Shown: one piece after another, positions 1 to 7,814 of the stretch
How the letters are laid out: every line of letters begins with the position of its first letter
Numbering within the stretch: position 1 is the stretch's first letter
Origin: Hyphomicrobiales bacterium
GTDB lineage: Bacteria; Pseudomonadota; Alphaproteobacteria; Rhizobiales; HXMU1428-3
Assembly: GCA_017640685.1 (NCBI GenBank)
Contig: JAEPQF010000011.1
Span: 1-43,896, forward strand
Length of the DNA: 43,896 bases
Direction of reading: 5' to 3'
Position numbers and translations under genes: made by a program
The notes under the pieces: model-generated
The model's database searches: none
Seen by the model: the letters and a program-made list of their open reading frames with translations, nothing else
Told to the model about the DNA's origin: nothing

Positions 1-1
1 T

Positions 2-391
2 GAAGCTCTTGAAACGTTAAAAAATGAAGGGCATACACTTGCCGTCTGCACAAACAAAACAATCGAGCTCACCCTTCCCTTACTGGAAAGACTTGATTTA
101 ACAAAACACTTCAAAGCCATCACAGGGGCTAATAGTTTTCCCTTTAAAAAACCAGATGCCCGCCATCTTTTTGAGACAATCAAAAAGGCTGGCGGCAATG
201 AGAGAAAAGCCGTGATGATTGGAGATAGCAAAACAGATATCCTCACAGCTAAAAACGCAAACATACCATCTATCGGCGTGACCTGGGGCTACACAGAAAT
301 CTCGATGCCGGAATTAAATCCAGACTATCTCATTAATCATTTTGATGAATTGACAAATGTCATTAACACCCTCTCAGGAGAATTGGTTTAA
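2..391 (+). CDS. gph: Phosphoglycolate phosphatase (HAD family), C-terminal part
   Basis: The reading frame is open from the window edge to TAA at 389-391 and gives 129 residues, so the N-terminus with the nucleophile DxD motif lies outside the window. HAD motif II is visible as VCTNK, followed by a lysine in FPFKKPDA and motif III as MIGDSKTDILTAKNA, where the acidic residues hold magnesium. The tail is the usual Gph ending (IGVTWGY, then an acidic helix). The family hydrolyses 2-phosphoglycolate, a by-product of DNA repair and of RubisCO oxygenation, in the cytoplasm. Other HAD phosphatases share these motifs, so the exact substrate is inferred from overall similarity. The gene is followed directly by a cluster of hairpin repeats. 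Confidence 0.85.
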   Translation, partial: EALETLKNEGHTLAVCTNKTIELTLPLLERLDLTKHFKAITGANSFPFKKPDARHLFETIKKAGGNERKAVMIGDSKTDILTAKNANIPSIGVTWGYTEISMPELNPDYLINHFDELTNVINTLSGELV

Positions 392-394
392 CCT

Positions 395-642
395 GCGGAT
401 GTTTAATCGGCATCTGAAGCGCTACTAAAATATGCGGATGCCTAGTGGGCATCTGAAGCACCACTAAAATGTGCGGTTGTTTTTGGGCAAGCTGAAGCAT
501 AATAAACAAATTTATACGAAGAAGGAGTGACGCCGACACGGTTGCATAGTGGGCAACTGAAGTGCAAAAAAGGCGGCAGGACATGGCGAAGCACCAGCAA
601 AGTCCGGCGCAGCGCGGTTGTAGGTGGGCAACCTAAAGCGCT
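395..642 (+). repeat. Hairpin-repeat locus A, five copies
   Basis: This fills the 321-base gap between gph and the convergent agmatinase gene. Five copies of the hairpin family are seen at about 395-422, 433-461, 471-500, 537-564 and 611-642. Each has the order outer stem, inner stem, loop, inner stem, TGAA or TAAA, outer stem, and most are followed by ACTAAAA. The inner arm is GGATG or GGTTG and is answered by CATC or CAAC; outer arms include CAC/GTG at 537-564 and AGCGC/GCGCT at 611-642. A short G-rich stretch at about 517-531 (acgaagaaggagtg) recurs near 16650. A separate CTGCTG/CAGCAG hairpin lies at 669-683. No protein-coding gene is credible here. Confidence 0.85.
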
Positions 643-712
643 ACTAAAAAGAGCCGCACCTCGTAGGCCTGCTGCCTCAGCAGCAGAATAGCGGTGAGAG
701 AAAATAGAGCAT

Positions 713-1621
713 CTACCCCAATCGAGACGGATCAACCAAAGCATAACTCAAAAGTTTATAAGCTAATTTTGCAGCAAGAAAATCACACGCATGCAGTCCA
801 GGGCGCGGTGCGAGTTCAACAATATCTCCGCCAACAATCGTTCCAACATCAGCAGCAGCTCTTAAAACATCCAAAGCCTGATACCAATCCAAGCCACCAG
901 GTTCCGGCGTGCCTGTAGCTGGCATTAAGCTGCTATCAAAACAATCAAGATCAAAAGTCACATAAATTGGTTTGTCTTTTAAGGGAGCAACAATCTCTTC
1001 AATGCGCCAGTTCTTGGCATCGCTCGCCCAATGCAAAGTGATACGATCTCTGTTCGCTTCTAAAAATGGGATTTCTTCTTTCGATATATTTCGCAAACCA
1101 ACACCAACAAGAGAAAGAGATTTATAATCCAAAACCCGGCGCATAGCAGCCGCGTGAGAAAAATGCTCTCCCTCATAACCATCTCGCAGATCAGCATGAG
1201 CATCAAATTGAAGAACAACCAAATCATCATATAAATCAACAAAGGGCCGAATGGCACCAGCGGTCAAACTATGTTCACCACCAAAAACAAGAGGAAATTT
1301 TCTCTCATTCAACACATCACGCACCATCAAAGCAACTTGCTTTAAAGCCGATTCAATTGTACCTGCAATTGGTTGAGGTTGTAATGTCGCAACTTCATAA
1401 TCTGAGATAATCTCATCCCAAAATTCTTCATCAAAAAGCTCAACTTCTTTGCTTGCTTCTAAAATGGCTTTCGGCCCAAGAGCAGTACCCCCTTGAAATG
1501 AAACTGATTGCTCAAGGCCAAAAGGAATGACAACGGCTTTCGCTAAATGAGGCTGAGCAGATCCAGGACGAACCGGATCAAGAAATGCCAAATCAGCTGG
1601 CAAGTAATTTAAACGCCGCAT
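713..1621 (-). CDS. speB: Agmatinase / ureohydrolase family protein
   Basis: A 302-residue protein of normal length for the arginase/agmatinase family. The binuclear manganese site is complete: GGEHS (His117), DAHADLRD (Asp140, His142, Asp144) and FDLDCFDSS (Asp224, Asp226). The substrate-loop signature ATGTPEPGG is also present. The family hydrolyses guanidino compounds to urea; agmatine to putrescine is the commonest reaction, but the sequence alone does not exclude guanidinobutyrate or similar substrates. The start lies 14 bases after the stop of the decarboxylase gene upstream, so the two are almost certainly co-transcribed, which supports a polyamine role. The gene ends toward the hairpin-repeat locus. 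Confidence 0.88.
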   Translation of the reverse strand: MRRLNYLPADLAFLDPVRPGSAQPHLAKAVVIPFGLEQSVSFQGGTALGPKAILEASKEVELFDEEFWDEIISDYEVATLQPQPIAGTIESALKQVALMVRDVLNERKFPLVFGGEHSLTAGAIRPFVDLYDDLVVLQFDAHADLRDGYEGEHFSHAAAMRRVLDYKSLSLVGVGLRNISKEEIPFLEANRDRITLHWASDAKNWRIEEIVAPLKDKPIYVTFDLDCFDSSLMPATGTPEPGGLDWYQALDVLRAAADVGTIVGGDIVELAPRPGLHACDFLAAKLAYKLLSYALVDPSRLG

Positions 1622-1635
1622 ATAATTTGCCCCCT

Positions 1636-2862
1636 TTAAGAAATAAGCTTAATGACCTCAGCAGATTGAATCTCTGCAGATGAAGACAAAGGCACAAAAT
1701 TAGAAGCCATCACATCATCCTGCAGATCAATCTCTTCATAACAGCCAAACCCATTAAACCCTGAAGCCATCACACCGCCATAAGCCCCGGTTTTATAAAT
1801 CTCAAGATAATCTCCCTCTTGAACCGAGGTCGGCAAATAAAACGGTCCCTTCATATGGTCAGCCGCATCACATGTCGGGCCCCATAATTCAAATCCAACT
1901 AATTCAGCAGGATCACTTGCCTGAATATTTGTTTTGGTGTCTTCATGACCAACCAATCGCACTGGAAAAACCCAATCACAATTCGCCGCATCATATAAAA
2001 CACCATAGCCACCATCATTGATGAAAAGCTCATTACCCCGCCTCGCATCAACCCGAACAATCAAACTCTCAGCTTCAGCCACTAATGCCCGACCAGGTTC
2101 AGCAAAAATCTCCCCTCCTTGCACCATCGGCAAAGCATCAAGAGAATTTTCAATATTGGAGACAAAGGGGTGTAAATCTAAAGGGTCGCCATCTTTGTAA
2201 AAAATCGGAAACCCTCCACCAACATTAAGAAGCTCAGCCAGCACCCCAGCGCGGCGCACCAAATCTCCCGCATAACGAATAGCCTCACCATAGCGCTCAG
2301 GGTGCAATGCTTGGCTACCCACATGAAAAGTCACCCCAAGACGCTCAGCTTTTTGGCGAACAAGTTGTAAAAGCCGAACAGCCTCCTCACCAGCAGCACC
2401 ATATTTGCGCCCCAAGGGCAAAACCGAGCCACTATCATCACAATGAAGCCGAACAAAAATAGTTAAGTCCTTCGCTTGCTCAATCACTGTAAGAATTTTC
2501 TCTAGCTCATCTTCATGATCAATCGAAAAACATCGTACCCCATAATCATAATAAGCTGAGCGAATATGCGCGCGAGACTTCACAGGGTTCATATAAAAAA
2601 GATTGGCGTTTGGAACCCCATGATAAATAAGATCCACTTCAGTCAGGCTAGCCACATCAAAATTTTTAACACCATGTTGCGCAACCTGATGAACAACACC
2701 AGGAGCCATATTCGCTTTAACGGCATAAATAAGCTGGCCGGAAAAATTCGTTTGAAACCATGACACCGCGCGCTCAATAGCACCTTGACGAAAACAACGA
2801 ACCGGATCAATCGGTCGGCGCTGTGCTAAAAATTCTTCAGCTGAAAAATAAGTTGAACGCAT
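1636..2862 (-). CDS. Ornithine/lysine decarboxylase, fold III PLP enzyme
   Basis: A 408-residue alanine-racemase-fold decarboxylase. The pyridoxal-phosphate lysine is Lys49 in YAVKAN, with HVGSQ near 180, the phosphate-binding GGGFP at 215-219, EPGR at 255-258 and the dimer-contributed catalytic cysteine (Cys331) in WGPTCDAAD. These are hallmarks of eukaryotic-type ornithine decarboxylase and bacterial L/ODC enzymes, which make putrescine or cadaverine in the cytoplasm. Substrate preference cannot be read from the sequence. It is about 30 residues longer than many alphaproteobacterial ODCs, mostly in an acidic C-terminal extension after SGFNGFGCYEE. It sits in a tight operon, 6 bases after tusA and 14 bases before the agmatinase gene. 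Confidence 0.88.
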   Translation of the reverse strand: MRSTYFSAEEFLAQRRPIDPVRCFRQGAIERAVSWFQTNFSGQLIYAVKANMAPGVVHQVAQHGVKNFDVASLTEVDLIYHGVPNANLFYMNPVKSRAHIRSAYYDYGVRCFSIDHEDELEKILTVIEQAKDLTIFVRLHCDDSGSVLPLGRKYGAAGEEAVRLLQLVRQKAERLGVTFHVGSQALHPERYGEAIRYAGDLVRRAGVLAELLNVGGGFPIFYKDGDPLDLHPFVSNIENSLDALPMVQGGEIFAEPGRALVAEAESLIVRVDARRGNELFINDGGYGVLYDAANCDWVFPVRLVGHEDTKTNIQASDPAELVGFELWGPTCDAADHMKGPFYLPTSVQEGDYLEIYKTGAYGGVMASGFNGFGCYEEIDLQDDVMASNFVPLSSSAEIQSAEVIKLIS

Positions 2863-2868
2863 CTAAGC

Positions 2869-3093
2869 TTAAGCCTTCTTCAAAATATGAACACATACAT
2901 CATCATTTTGGATTTGATCAAGCAATTCTAAGCCATCCTGCTCAGCCAAACATTGAAAATCAGCCACAGCACCAGGGTCAGTCGTTGTCACCTCAAGAAC
3001 CATCCCTGGCTCTAAGCCCCGTAAAGCTTTTTTAGTTTTCAAAACAGGCAATGGGCATAACAACCCACTCATATCCAACTTTGTCGTATCCAT
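2869..3093 (-). CDS. tusA: TusA-family sulfurtransferase
   Basis: A 74-residue protein with the TusA signature LLCPLPVLK; Cys13 is the persulfide-carrying residue. The family relays sulfur for tRNA thiolation, molybdenum cofactor or other sulfur pathways. I chose the ATG at 3093 because GAGAT sits about nine bases upstream; the alternative ATG at 3123 directly abuts its only G-rich stretch and would add ten residues that are not part of the family. It is the first gene of the tusA-decarboxylase-agmatinase operon, an association whose logic is not obvious. Confidence 0.85.
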   Translation of the reverse strand: MDTTKLDMSGLLCPLPVLKTKKALRGLEPGMVLEVTTTDPGAVADFQCLAEQDGLELLDQIQNDDVCVHILKKA

Positions 3094-3145
3094 ATAATTT
3101 ATCTCAAAACAATAAATGCCCATCCCCTAATGCAATCCATATTAC

Positions 3146-3169
3146 GAATGCATCGTGAGCATCTGAGGC
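3146..3169 (+). repeat. Hairpin repeat B, single degenerate copy
   Basis: A decayed member of the hairpin family between tusA and the secreted-protein gene. The inner stem (ATGC/GCAT) and the following TGAGGC are recognisable, but the outer stem and the standard loop are not. It reads on the plus strand although both flanking genes are on the minus strand. Confidence 0.5.
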
Positions 3170-3294
3170 AAAGAAACCCCAACCTGAAAGCACACTAAAA
3201 AACAAATAGTGCTCTTAAAGTTCAAAAAAAATCAATATTTATCTGTTTTTCCAGAAAGACAATCTAAAATTAAAAACAGGGCACAAAATAAAGA

Positions 3295-3331
3295 AAACCC
3301 TTCGCCAAGATTGACACTTAGCAAAGGGTTT
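3295..3331 (-). terminator. Terminator after the cytochrome c'-like gene
   Basis: An inverted repeat, AAACCCTT at 3295-3302 with AAGGGTTT at 3324-3331, extended by a GC pair inside. On the minus strand it is followed by a T-rich stretch. It starts 27 bases beyond the stop codon of the minus-strand gene ending at 3359. Confidence 0.6.
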
Positions 3332-3358
3332 AAAATCAATATCTTTAAAGAAAATAGC

Positions 3359-3730
3359 TTATTTAGTATTACAAGCCTTATGACCGTTTACAAGATCACC
3401 ATAAGCCGCTTTAAAAGCACCTTGGCCAGCTTTCGCAGCCGCAGCACCTTTGGTGCTTGCTTTTTGCAACAATGCCGCACAATCAACTAAATTCTTGGAA
3501 GCCTTTGCAGCTTCATTCGTTTGAAAAGCAACCACAGCCTTTTGAATATTTTTCATCTCTTTAAGAGCTTTTGCAGGATTAAAAGGTACTTTCCCACTCG
3601 CCATCTGGCCAGAAATCTTCATAGACTTGTTTATCGCTTCTAGAAAAGCACTTTGCCCACCAGCAGCATGCGCTGTTGTCAGTCCTCCCAATAGTGCCAT
3701 AACAGCAAAAATTACGGTTAGCTTCTTCAT
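3359..3730 (-). CDS. Secreted cytochrome c'-like protein lacking the heme motif
   Basis: A 123-residue protein starting at the ATG at 3730, which has GGAG seven bases upstream; the longer frame to 3778 lacks an RBS. Residues 1-23 form a signal peptide (MKKLTVIFAVMALLGGL, then AHA), so the product is periplasmic. The mature part looks like a four-helix bundle and follows the cytochrome c'/c556 pattern: a first helix with MKISGQMASGKVPFN, and a C-terminal AFKAAYGDLVNGHKACNTK where the family normally ends in a CxxCH heme site. Here only Cys120 remains; the first cysteine is His117 and the heme-ligand histidine is Asn121. The relationship is inferred by eye. If correct, it is a family member that cannot bind heme c covalently. 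Confidence 0.55.
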   Translation of the reverse strand: MKKLTVIFAVMALLGGLTTAHAAGGQSAFLEAINKSMKISGQMASGKVPFNPAKALKEMKNIQKAVVAFQTNEAAKASKNLVDCAALLQKASTKGAAAAKAGQGAFKAAYGDLVNGHKACNTK

Positions 3731-4320
3731 CACGCTCTCCTTTATGCACTTCGCACCATTATAAAAAATAATCATCAATTACTCTTCCAACCTTCAATTC
3801 TTAAAAATGCTTATAACATCTTTTAAAACCAACAACATCAAAGACTTTAAGTTCAAACGCTAAAATAATCTAAATTTTGCTCAAACAGAAAAACTAAACA
3901 TTAGAGCCAAAATCGTTCCTCATTATCATACGTCTAAATACGCTATTTTTCATCTATTTATTCAATATAAGCATCAAATAAAATCTCGCAACGTTGGTAT
4001 CATAATGAACAATCTCAGCTGAATGAAAGCTGAACAACACATTCAGCTAACGCACAAAAAGAAAAAAATAAAAATTAACAAAAAATACAACCATTACGTG
4101 CAATAAACAGTTGATTGCTCCCTTTTCATTAGTGACCCAAAAAAGGGACCTCAATCAAATTATGCATACGCATAAAACCTAAAGACGACAAGTGCTCCAC
4201 ACACTTGTCGTCTTATTTGAAAATTTCATAAAATTACTTTTGCTCCTATCATTAACTGAATTGAAACCCTCCCAATATACACTACCTAAAGTAGCAAAGC
4301 AGAAAAGAGCAACCCAAGAG
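3731..4320. other. 590-base intergenic region with two inverted repeats
   Basis: No convincing gene is seen in this AT-rich stretch. It holds AGCTGAATG (4017-4025) with CATTCAGCT (4040-4048), a 9-bp stem with a 14-base loop. It also holds a 13-bp perfect hairpin, AAGACGACAAGTG at 4182-4194 with CACTTGTCGTCTT at 4202-4214 and a seven-base loop. The second hairpin lies 106 bases before the chosen start of the DUF1045 gene. It may be a leader structure or the terminator of an unrecognised small RNA to its left, where CCCTTTT/AAAAGGG near 4120-4150 gives another possible stem. Confidence 0.5.
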
Positions 4321-5061
4321 ATGTCAAAAACAAGAGAAAGATATTTCATTGCCTACGCCCCCTCCCCCAGATCTGAAATTTGGGCGCTAGGATCTGCTTG
4401 GTTAGCCTTTAATGCTGCAACAAACGAGATACCAGAAAAAGCCTTCACTTTAGGTCTTCCCCCTGAAATTCATCTAAAAACCGTTCTACCAGCACGAAAA
4501 ACCGGGTTTAACGCCATTTTAGTCGCTCCATTTAACCTAAGAGTAGGCGTATCAGAGGAAAATCTTTGCGAAAAACTCACAACATTTAGTGAGTCACTCG
4601 CCCCCTTTCGAACCTGTTTGATGAAAGTGAAAGCAACAGGAAATAAAATCGGCATTGAGCCTTTAAGTATAGACAACAACATCCAAGATTTAGCGAATAT
4701 TACCGTGAGACATTTTAATCATTTTAGAGATATTCCCCCTGAAAAACCAATCAATCCAAAACTAAAAGAAGTTCTTACCGAACGGCAAATTGATAATTTA
4801 GTAAAATGGGGATACCCCTATTACTTCGAAGATTTCAAATTCATCATGCCATTAACGGGGGCAGTTCCCCTGCCAATGATTGAACTATTAACGAAAAACC
4901 TGCAAAACATTTTCTCCAAGCAACTTAGCCAAGGTCTAAATGTTGATAGCTTAACGCTCTTCAAACAGGAAAATAACAACAAACCAGCTCGAATGATCAA
5001 ACGTTTCCCGCTTTTGAAAAATGAATTAGAAAAAAACGTTCAAAAAATAGTATCAATCTAA
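4321..5061 (+). CDS. DUF1045-family (2H phosphoesterase-like) protein with lost catalytic motifs
   Basis: A 246-residue protein when started at the ATG at 4321. An in-frame GTG at 4192 would add 43 residues, but they fall inside a perfect hairpin, so the longer form is unlikely. The pattern RYFIAYAPSPRSEIWALGSAWL, WGYPYYFEDFKFIMPLTG and LTERQIDNL matches the DUF1045 proteins often found with phosphonate-use genes. That family carries two H-x-T/S motifs (typically GFHATL...PF and FHMTLTG). Here they read GFNAILVAPF (Asn64, Ile66) and FIMPLTG (Ile175, Pro177), so all four catalytic positions are changed. No phosphonate gene is nearby. Family membership is fairly secure; function is unknown. Confidence 0.7.
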   Translation: MSKTRERYFIAYAPSPRSEIWALGSAWLAFNAATNEIPEKAFTLGLPPEIHLKTVLPARKTGFNAILVAPFNLRVGVSEENLCEKLTTFSESLAPFRTCLMKVKATGNKIGIEPLSIDNNIQDLANITVRHFNHFRDIPPEKPINPKLKEVLTERQIDNLVKWGYPYYFEDFKFIMPLTGAVPLPMIELLTKNLQNIFSKQLSQGLNVDSLTLFKQENNNKPARMIKRFPLLKNELEKNVQKIVSI

Positions 5062-5072
5062 CTCCCTGAACT

Positions 5073-5109
5073 ATTGCCCCCTAAATGATAAAACATGATT
5101 GGGGGCAAT
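5073..5109 (+). terminator. Inverted repeat after the DUF1045 gene, probable terminator
   Basis: ATTGCCCCC at 5073-5081 pairs with GGGGGCAAT at 5101-5109 around a 19-base loop, 12 bases after the stop codon. The stem is G+C rich, but the downstream sequence has only scattered T residues, so intrinsic termination is plausible rather than certain. Confidence 0.5.
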
Positions 5110-5285
5110 TCATCATTGCCTTAAACAACCTCCCCAAAGCATGATACATAAAGCCATGCTTCAAAACTCCCCAATTACCGCCATTGATTTTGTTCCCCTT
5201 TCATCATAGATGTACCCTTAAGAATTAAGAAAACCATTTCCTTTCGAAGCCACAAACTTCGATCAAAATAGAAAACGCGTTAATC

Positions 5286-5690
5286 ATGACAGCGAAAACA
5301 AATTTCAAAGCAGATGCTCATAGAAACATCCAACATATCTTCATCAAAGATTTAGAACTGATGGCAGTCATCGGTGTCTATGATCATGAAAAAAACAACC
5401 GCCAACGTGTCGTTGCAAATATTGATATTACAGTTCAGGAAAACCCTGATGCAGCAGATGAAATTGACGAAGTTGTTTGCTATCATAAGGTGGTGAAAAA
5501 AATTCAATCCATTTGTGAAAATGGACATGTCCATTTACTAGAAACCCTGGCAGAAACCATCGCAGAAAGTTGTCTTGAGGATAAAAGAATTTTAGCAATC
5601 CGCGTGAAGTTAGAAAAACCAGAAGCTTTAAGAGAAGCAGCCAGTGTTGGGGTGGAAATTGAGCGCCTACAAAAAGGCACGAAAGACTAA
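5286..5690 (+). CDS. folB: Dihydroneopterin aldolase
   Basis: A 134-residue protein of usual FolB length. It shows the family pattern IFIKDLELMAVIGVYDHEKNNRQRV at the start, where the Glu/Tyr region contacts the pterin, then CYHKVVKKI in the middle and the helical LLETLAETIAESCL containing a conserved glutamate. The C-terminal strand (IRVKLEKPEAL) includes the catalytic lysine region. It cleaves dihydroneopterin to hydroxymethyl-dihydropterin in folate synthesis. Other folate genes are not present in the window. The gene precedes uvrC by 67 bases and may share its transcript. Confidence 0.88.
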   Translation: MTAKTNFKADAHRNIQHIFIKDLELMAVIGVYDHEKNNRQRVVANIDITVQENPDAADEIDEVVCYHKVVKKIQSICENGHVHLLETLAETIAESCLEDKRILAIRVKLEKPEALREAASVGVEIERLQKGTKD

Positions 5691-5757
5691 TCACCATTCA
5701 ACCAGATAAAACACAAGGAAACTTTTCATCCATCTGAATAAATAGAGAACCCTTAAA

Positions 5758-7686
5758 TTGGCGGAACAGAATAAAACTAAAAGCAATGATAACGACGAGC
5801 CAGAAAGTGGCACAGAAGTTATCAAAGCATACTTAAAAAATCTAACCACATCCTCAGGTGTCTATCGCATGTTAGATAAAAACGGCACCGTTCTTTATGT
5901 GGGCAAAGCTAACAATTTAAAAAACCGTGTCACAAGTTACACAAGATTAAAAGGGCAATCAAACCGCATTGCGCGCATGATCCGCGCCACAACAGAAATG
6001 GAATTCATCCTCACAAACACTGAGTCTGAAGCTCTTCTTTTAGAAGCCACACTCATCAAGAAGATGAAACCAAGATATAACGTTCTTCTAAGAGATGACA
6101 AATCCTTCCCCTCCATTCTCATACGAACAGAACATGAAGCCCCGCAATTGGTCAAACACCGAGGAGCAAGAAAACAAAAGGGAGACTATTTCGGGCCCTT
6201 CGCGTCAGCCGGTGCCGTTAACCGCACACTCAACACACTACAACAACTCTTTTTGTTAAGAGATTGCACCGACAGCCAATATGAAAGCCGCACACGCCCT
6301 TGCCTTCAATATCAAATCAAGCGCTGTTCAGCCCCTTGCACCGGCAAAATAGCCATTGAGGATTATAAGGCGCTTGTTAAAGACGCCAAAGATTTCTTAC
6401 GCGGTAAAAGCAGCCACATTCAAAAAAACTTGCAAGAAAAAATGCAAGAAGCAAGTAAAGAGCTAAAATTCGAGGAAGCCGCTTTTTACAGAGATCGCAT
6501 CTCTGCCCTCACTCAAGTACAAAGTCACCAATCCATTCTGCCGACAGGGTTTGAAGACGGAGACGTCTTTGCCATCCACACAGAAGCTGGCAGTGCCTGT
6601 ATTCAAGTCTTTTTTATCAGGACAGGACAAAACTGGGGCAATCATGCCTATTATCCAAGAATAGACAAAAGCCATACGGCCTCAGAAATTTTAGAAAGCT
6701 TCATTGCCCAATTTTATGATAACAAGCCTGTACCAAAATTGATTTTGACCTCGTTGAAAATCGAAAATGAAACATTACTGGAAGACGCGCTCTCAACAAA
6801 GGCAGAGCGAACCATTAAAGTAATGTTTCCCCAAAGAGGCTCTAAAGCAGAATTAATGGCGCACGCCCATATCAATGCAAAAGAAGCCTTAGCCAGAAAA
6901 CTGGCAGAAAGTTCAGCTCAAAGCCGGCACCTTGAAGCTTTAAAAAATCTCTTCAATCTGGAAGAACGCCCCAACAGAATTGAAGTTTATGATAACAGCC
7001 ACATTCAAGGCTCTAGCCCCATTGGCGCTATGATCGTTTCTGGCAAAGATGGTTTGATGAAAAATCAATACCGCAAATTCAATTTCAAACAAGAAGAGAT
7101 CGCCGGCGGTGATGATTTTGAAATGATGCGCATCATGTTACGCCGCCGCCTCAAAGCTTTGGCAAAAGACCACGGCACTCAAAAATATAAAGAAGCAGAA
7201 AAATCTACTGAGCAAGAGATAAACCAAGATGAAACACCCCACTGGCCTGACATTCTGCTGATAGATGGTGGTAAAGGACAACTCTCCGCCGTCATGAAAA
7301 TAATACGCGAACTAAAATTAAAAGACATCAAAGTCGTAGCCATCTCAAAAGGGCCAGATCGTAACGCAGGGCGCGAGCAATTTCACATTGAAAATCAACC
7401 GTCATTCATGATGGAATTAAAAGATCCAACCCTCTATTACCTCCAAAGATTACGCGATGAAGCCCACCGTTTTGCCATTGGCACCCATAGAACAAGACGA
7501 AAAAAACAAATGGGCGCTAATCCGTTGGATGAAATCCAAGGCATTGGTCCAAGCCGCAAAAAAGCACTTTTATCTCATTTTGGCTCTGCCAAAGCAGTAA
7601 GCCGTGCCGGGCTAAAGGATTTAAAAGCTGTTGATGGCATCAGTGAACAAATCGCTGAAACAATTTATGATCATTTTCACGATTAA
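5758..7686 (+). CDS. uvrC: Excinuclease ABC subunit C
   Basis: A 642-residue nucleotide excision repair endonuclease. The N-terminal GIY-YIG domain (about residues 30-110) starts with GVYRMLDKNGTVLYVGKA; a cysteine-containing segment (CLQYQIKRCSAPCTG) follows; a UVR helical-hairpin motif lies near 220-255 (KELKFEEAAFYRDRI). The RNase H-like nuclease domain carries EVYDNSHIQG, LLIDGGKGQL and DEAHRFAIGTHR, which supply the catalytic Asp/Asp/His. The C-terminus is a helix-hairpin-helix pair (IQGIGPSRKKALLSHFG). The start is a TTG at 5758: an in-frame stop lies at 5743-5745 and no ATG occurs before residue 38, inside the nuclease domain. The RBS is weak. The order uvrC-pgsA-moaD-moaE is common in this class. 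Confidence 0.95.
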   Translation: MAEQNKTKSNDNDEPESGTEVIKAYLKNLTTSSGVYRMLDKNGTVLYVGKANNLKNRVTSYTRLKGQSNRIARMIRATTEMEFILTNTESEALLLEATLIKKMKPRYNVLLRDDKSFPSILIRTEHEAPQLVKHRGARKQKGDYFGPFASAGAVNRTLNTLQQLFLLRDCTDSQYESRTRPCLQYQIKRCSAPCTGKIAIEDYKALVKDAKDFLRGKSSHIQKNLQEKMQEASKELKFEEAAFYRDRISALTQVQSHQSILPTGFEDGDVFAIHTEAGSACIQVFFIRTGQNWGNHAYYPRIDKSHTASEILESFIAQFYDNKPVPKLILTSLKIENETLLEDALSTKAERTIKVMFPQRGSKAELMAHAHINAKEALARKLAESSAQSRHLEALKNLFNLEERPNRIEVYDNSHIQGSSPIGAMIVSGKDGLMKNQYRKFNFKQEEIAGGDDFEMMRIMLRRRLKALAKDHGTQKYKEAEKSTEQEINQDETPHWPDILLIDGGKGQLSAVMKIIRELKLKDIKVVAISKGPDRNAGREQFHIENQPSFMMELKDPTLYYLQRLRDEAHRFAIGTHRTRRKKQMGANPLDEIQGIGPSRKKALLSHFGSAKAVSRAGLKDLKAVDGISEQIAETIYDHFHD

Positions 7687-7696
7687 TTTTCGATAA

Positions 7697-7730
7697 AATT
7701 TTCTTGAAAATCATATAATCCAAGAAAATT
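7697..7730 (+). terminator. AT-rich inverted repeat after uvrC
   Basis: AATTTTCTTG at 7697-7706 is answered by CAAGAAAATT at 7721-7730. The stem is weak and no T-run follows, so this may only slow transcription or mark an mRNA end. Confidence 0.3.
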
Positions 7731-7814
7731 AACCCTGAACCAAAGCGACGCACCATCAAACCATTGACTGATCGGGGCTCACATGGTTCTTAAGGGTTAG
7801 AGGTTTAAGAGATA

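Noticed and set aside
363-744. Minus-strand frames of 73 and 100 residues over repeat locus A
   Set aside because: They translate the hairpin repeats, giving repetitive peptides (for example HPHILVALQMP) without an RBS or family similarity.
4192-4320. GTG start of the DUF1045 gene at 4192
   Set aside because: The start codon would lie inside one arm of a 13-bp perfect hairpin, and the extra 43 residues do not belong to the family.
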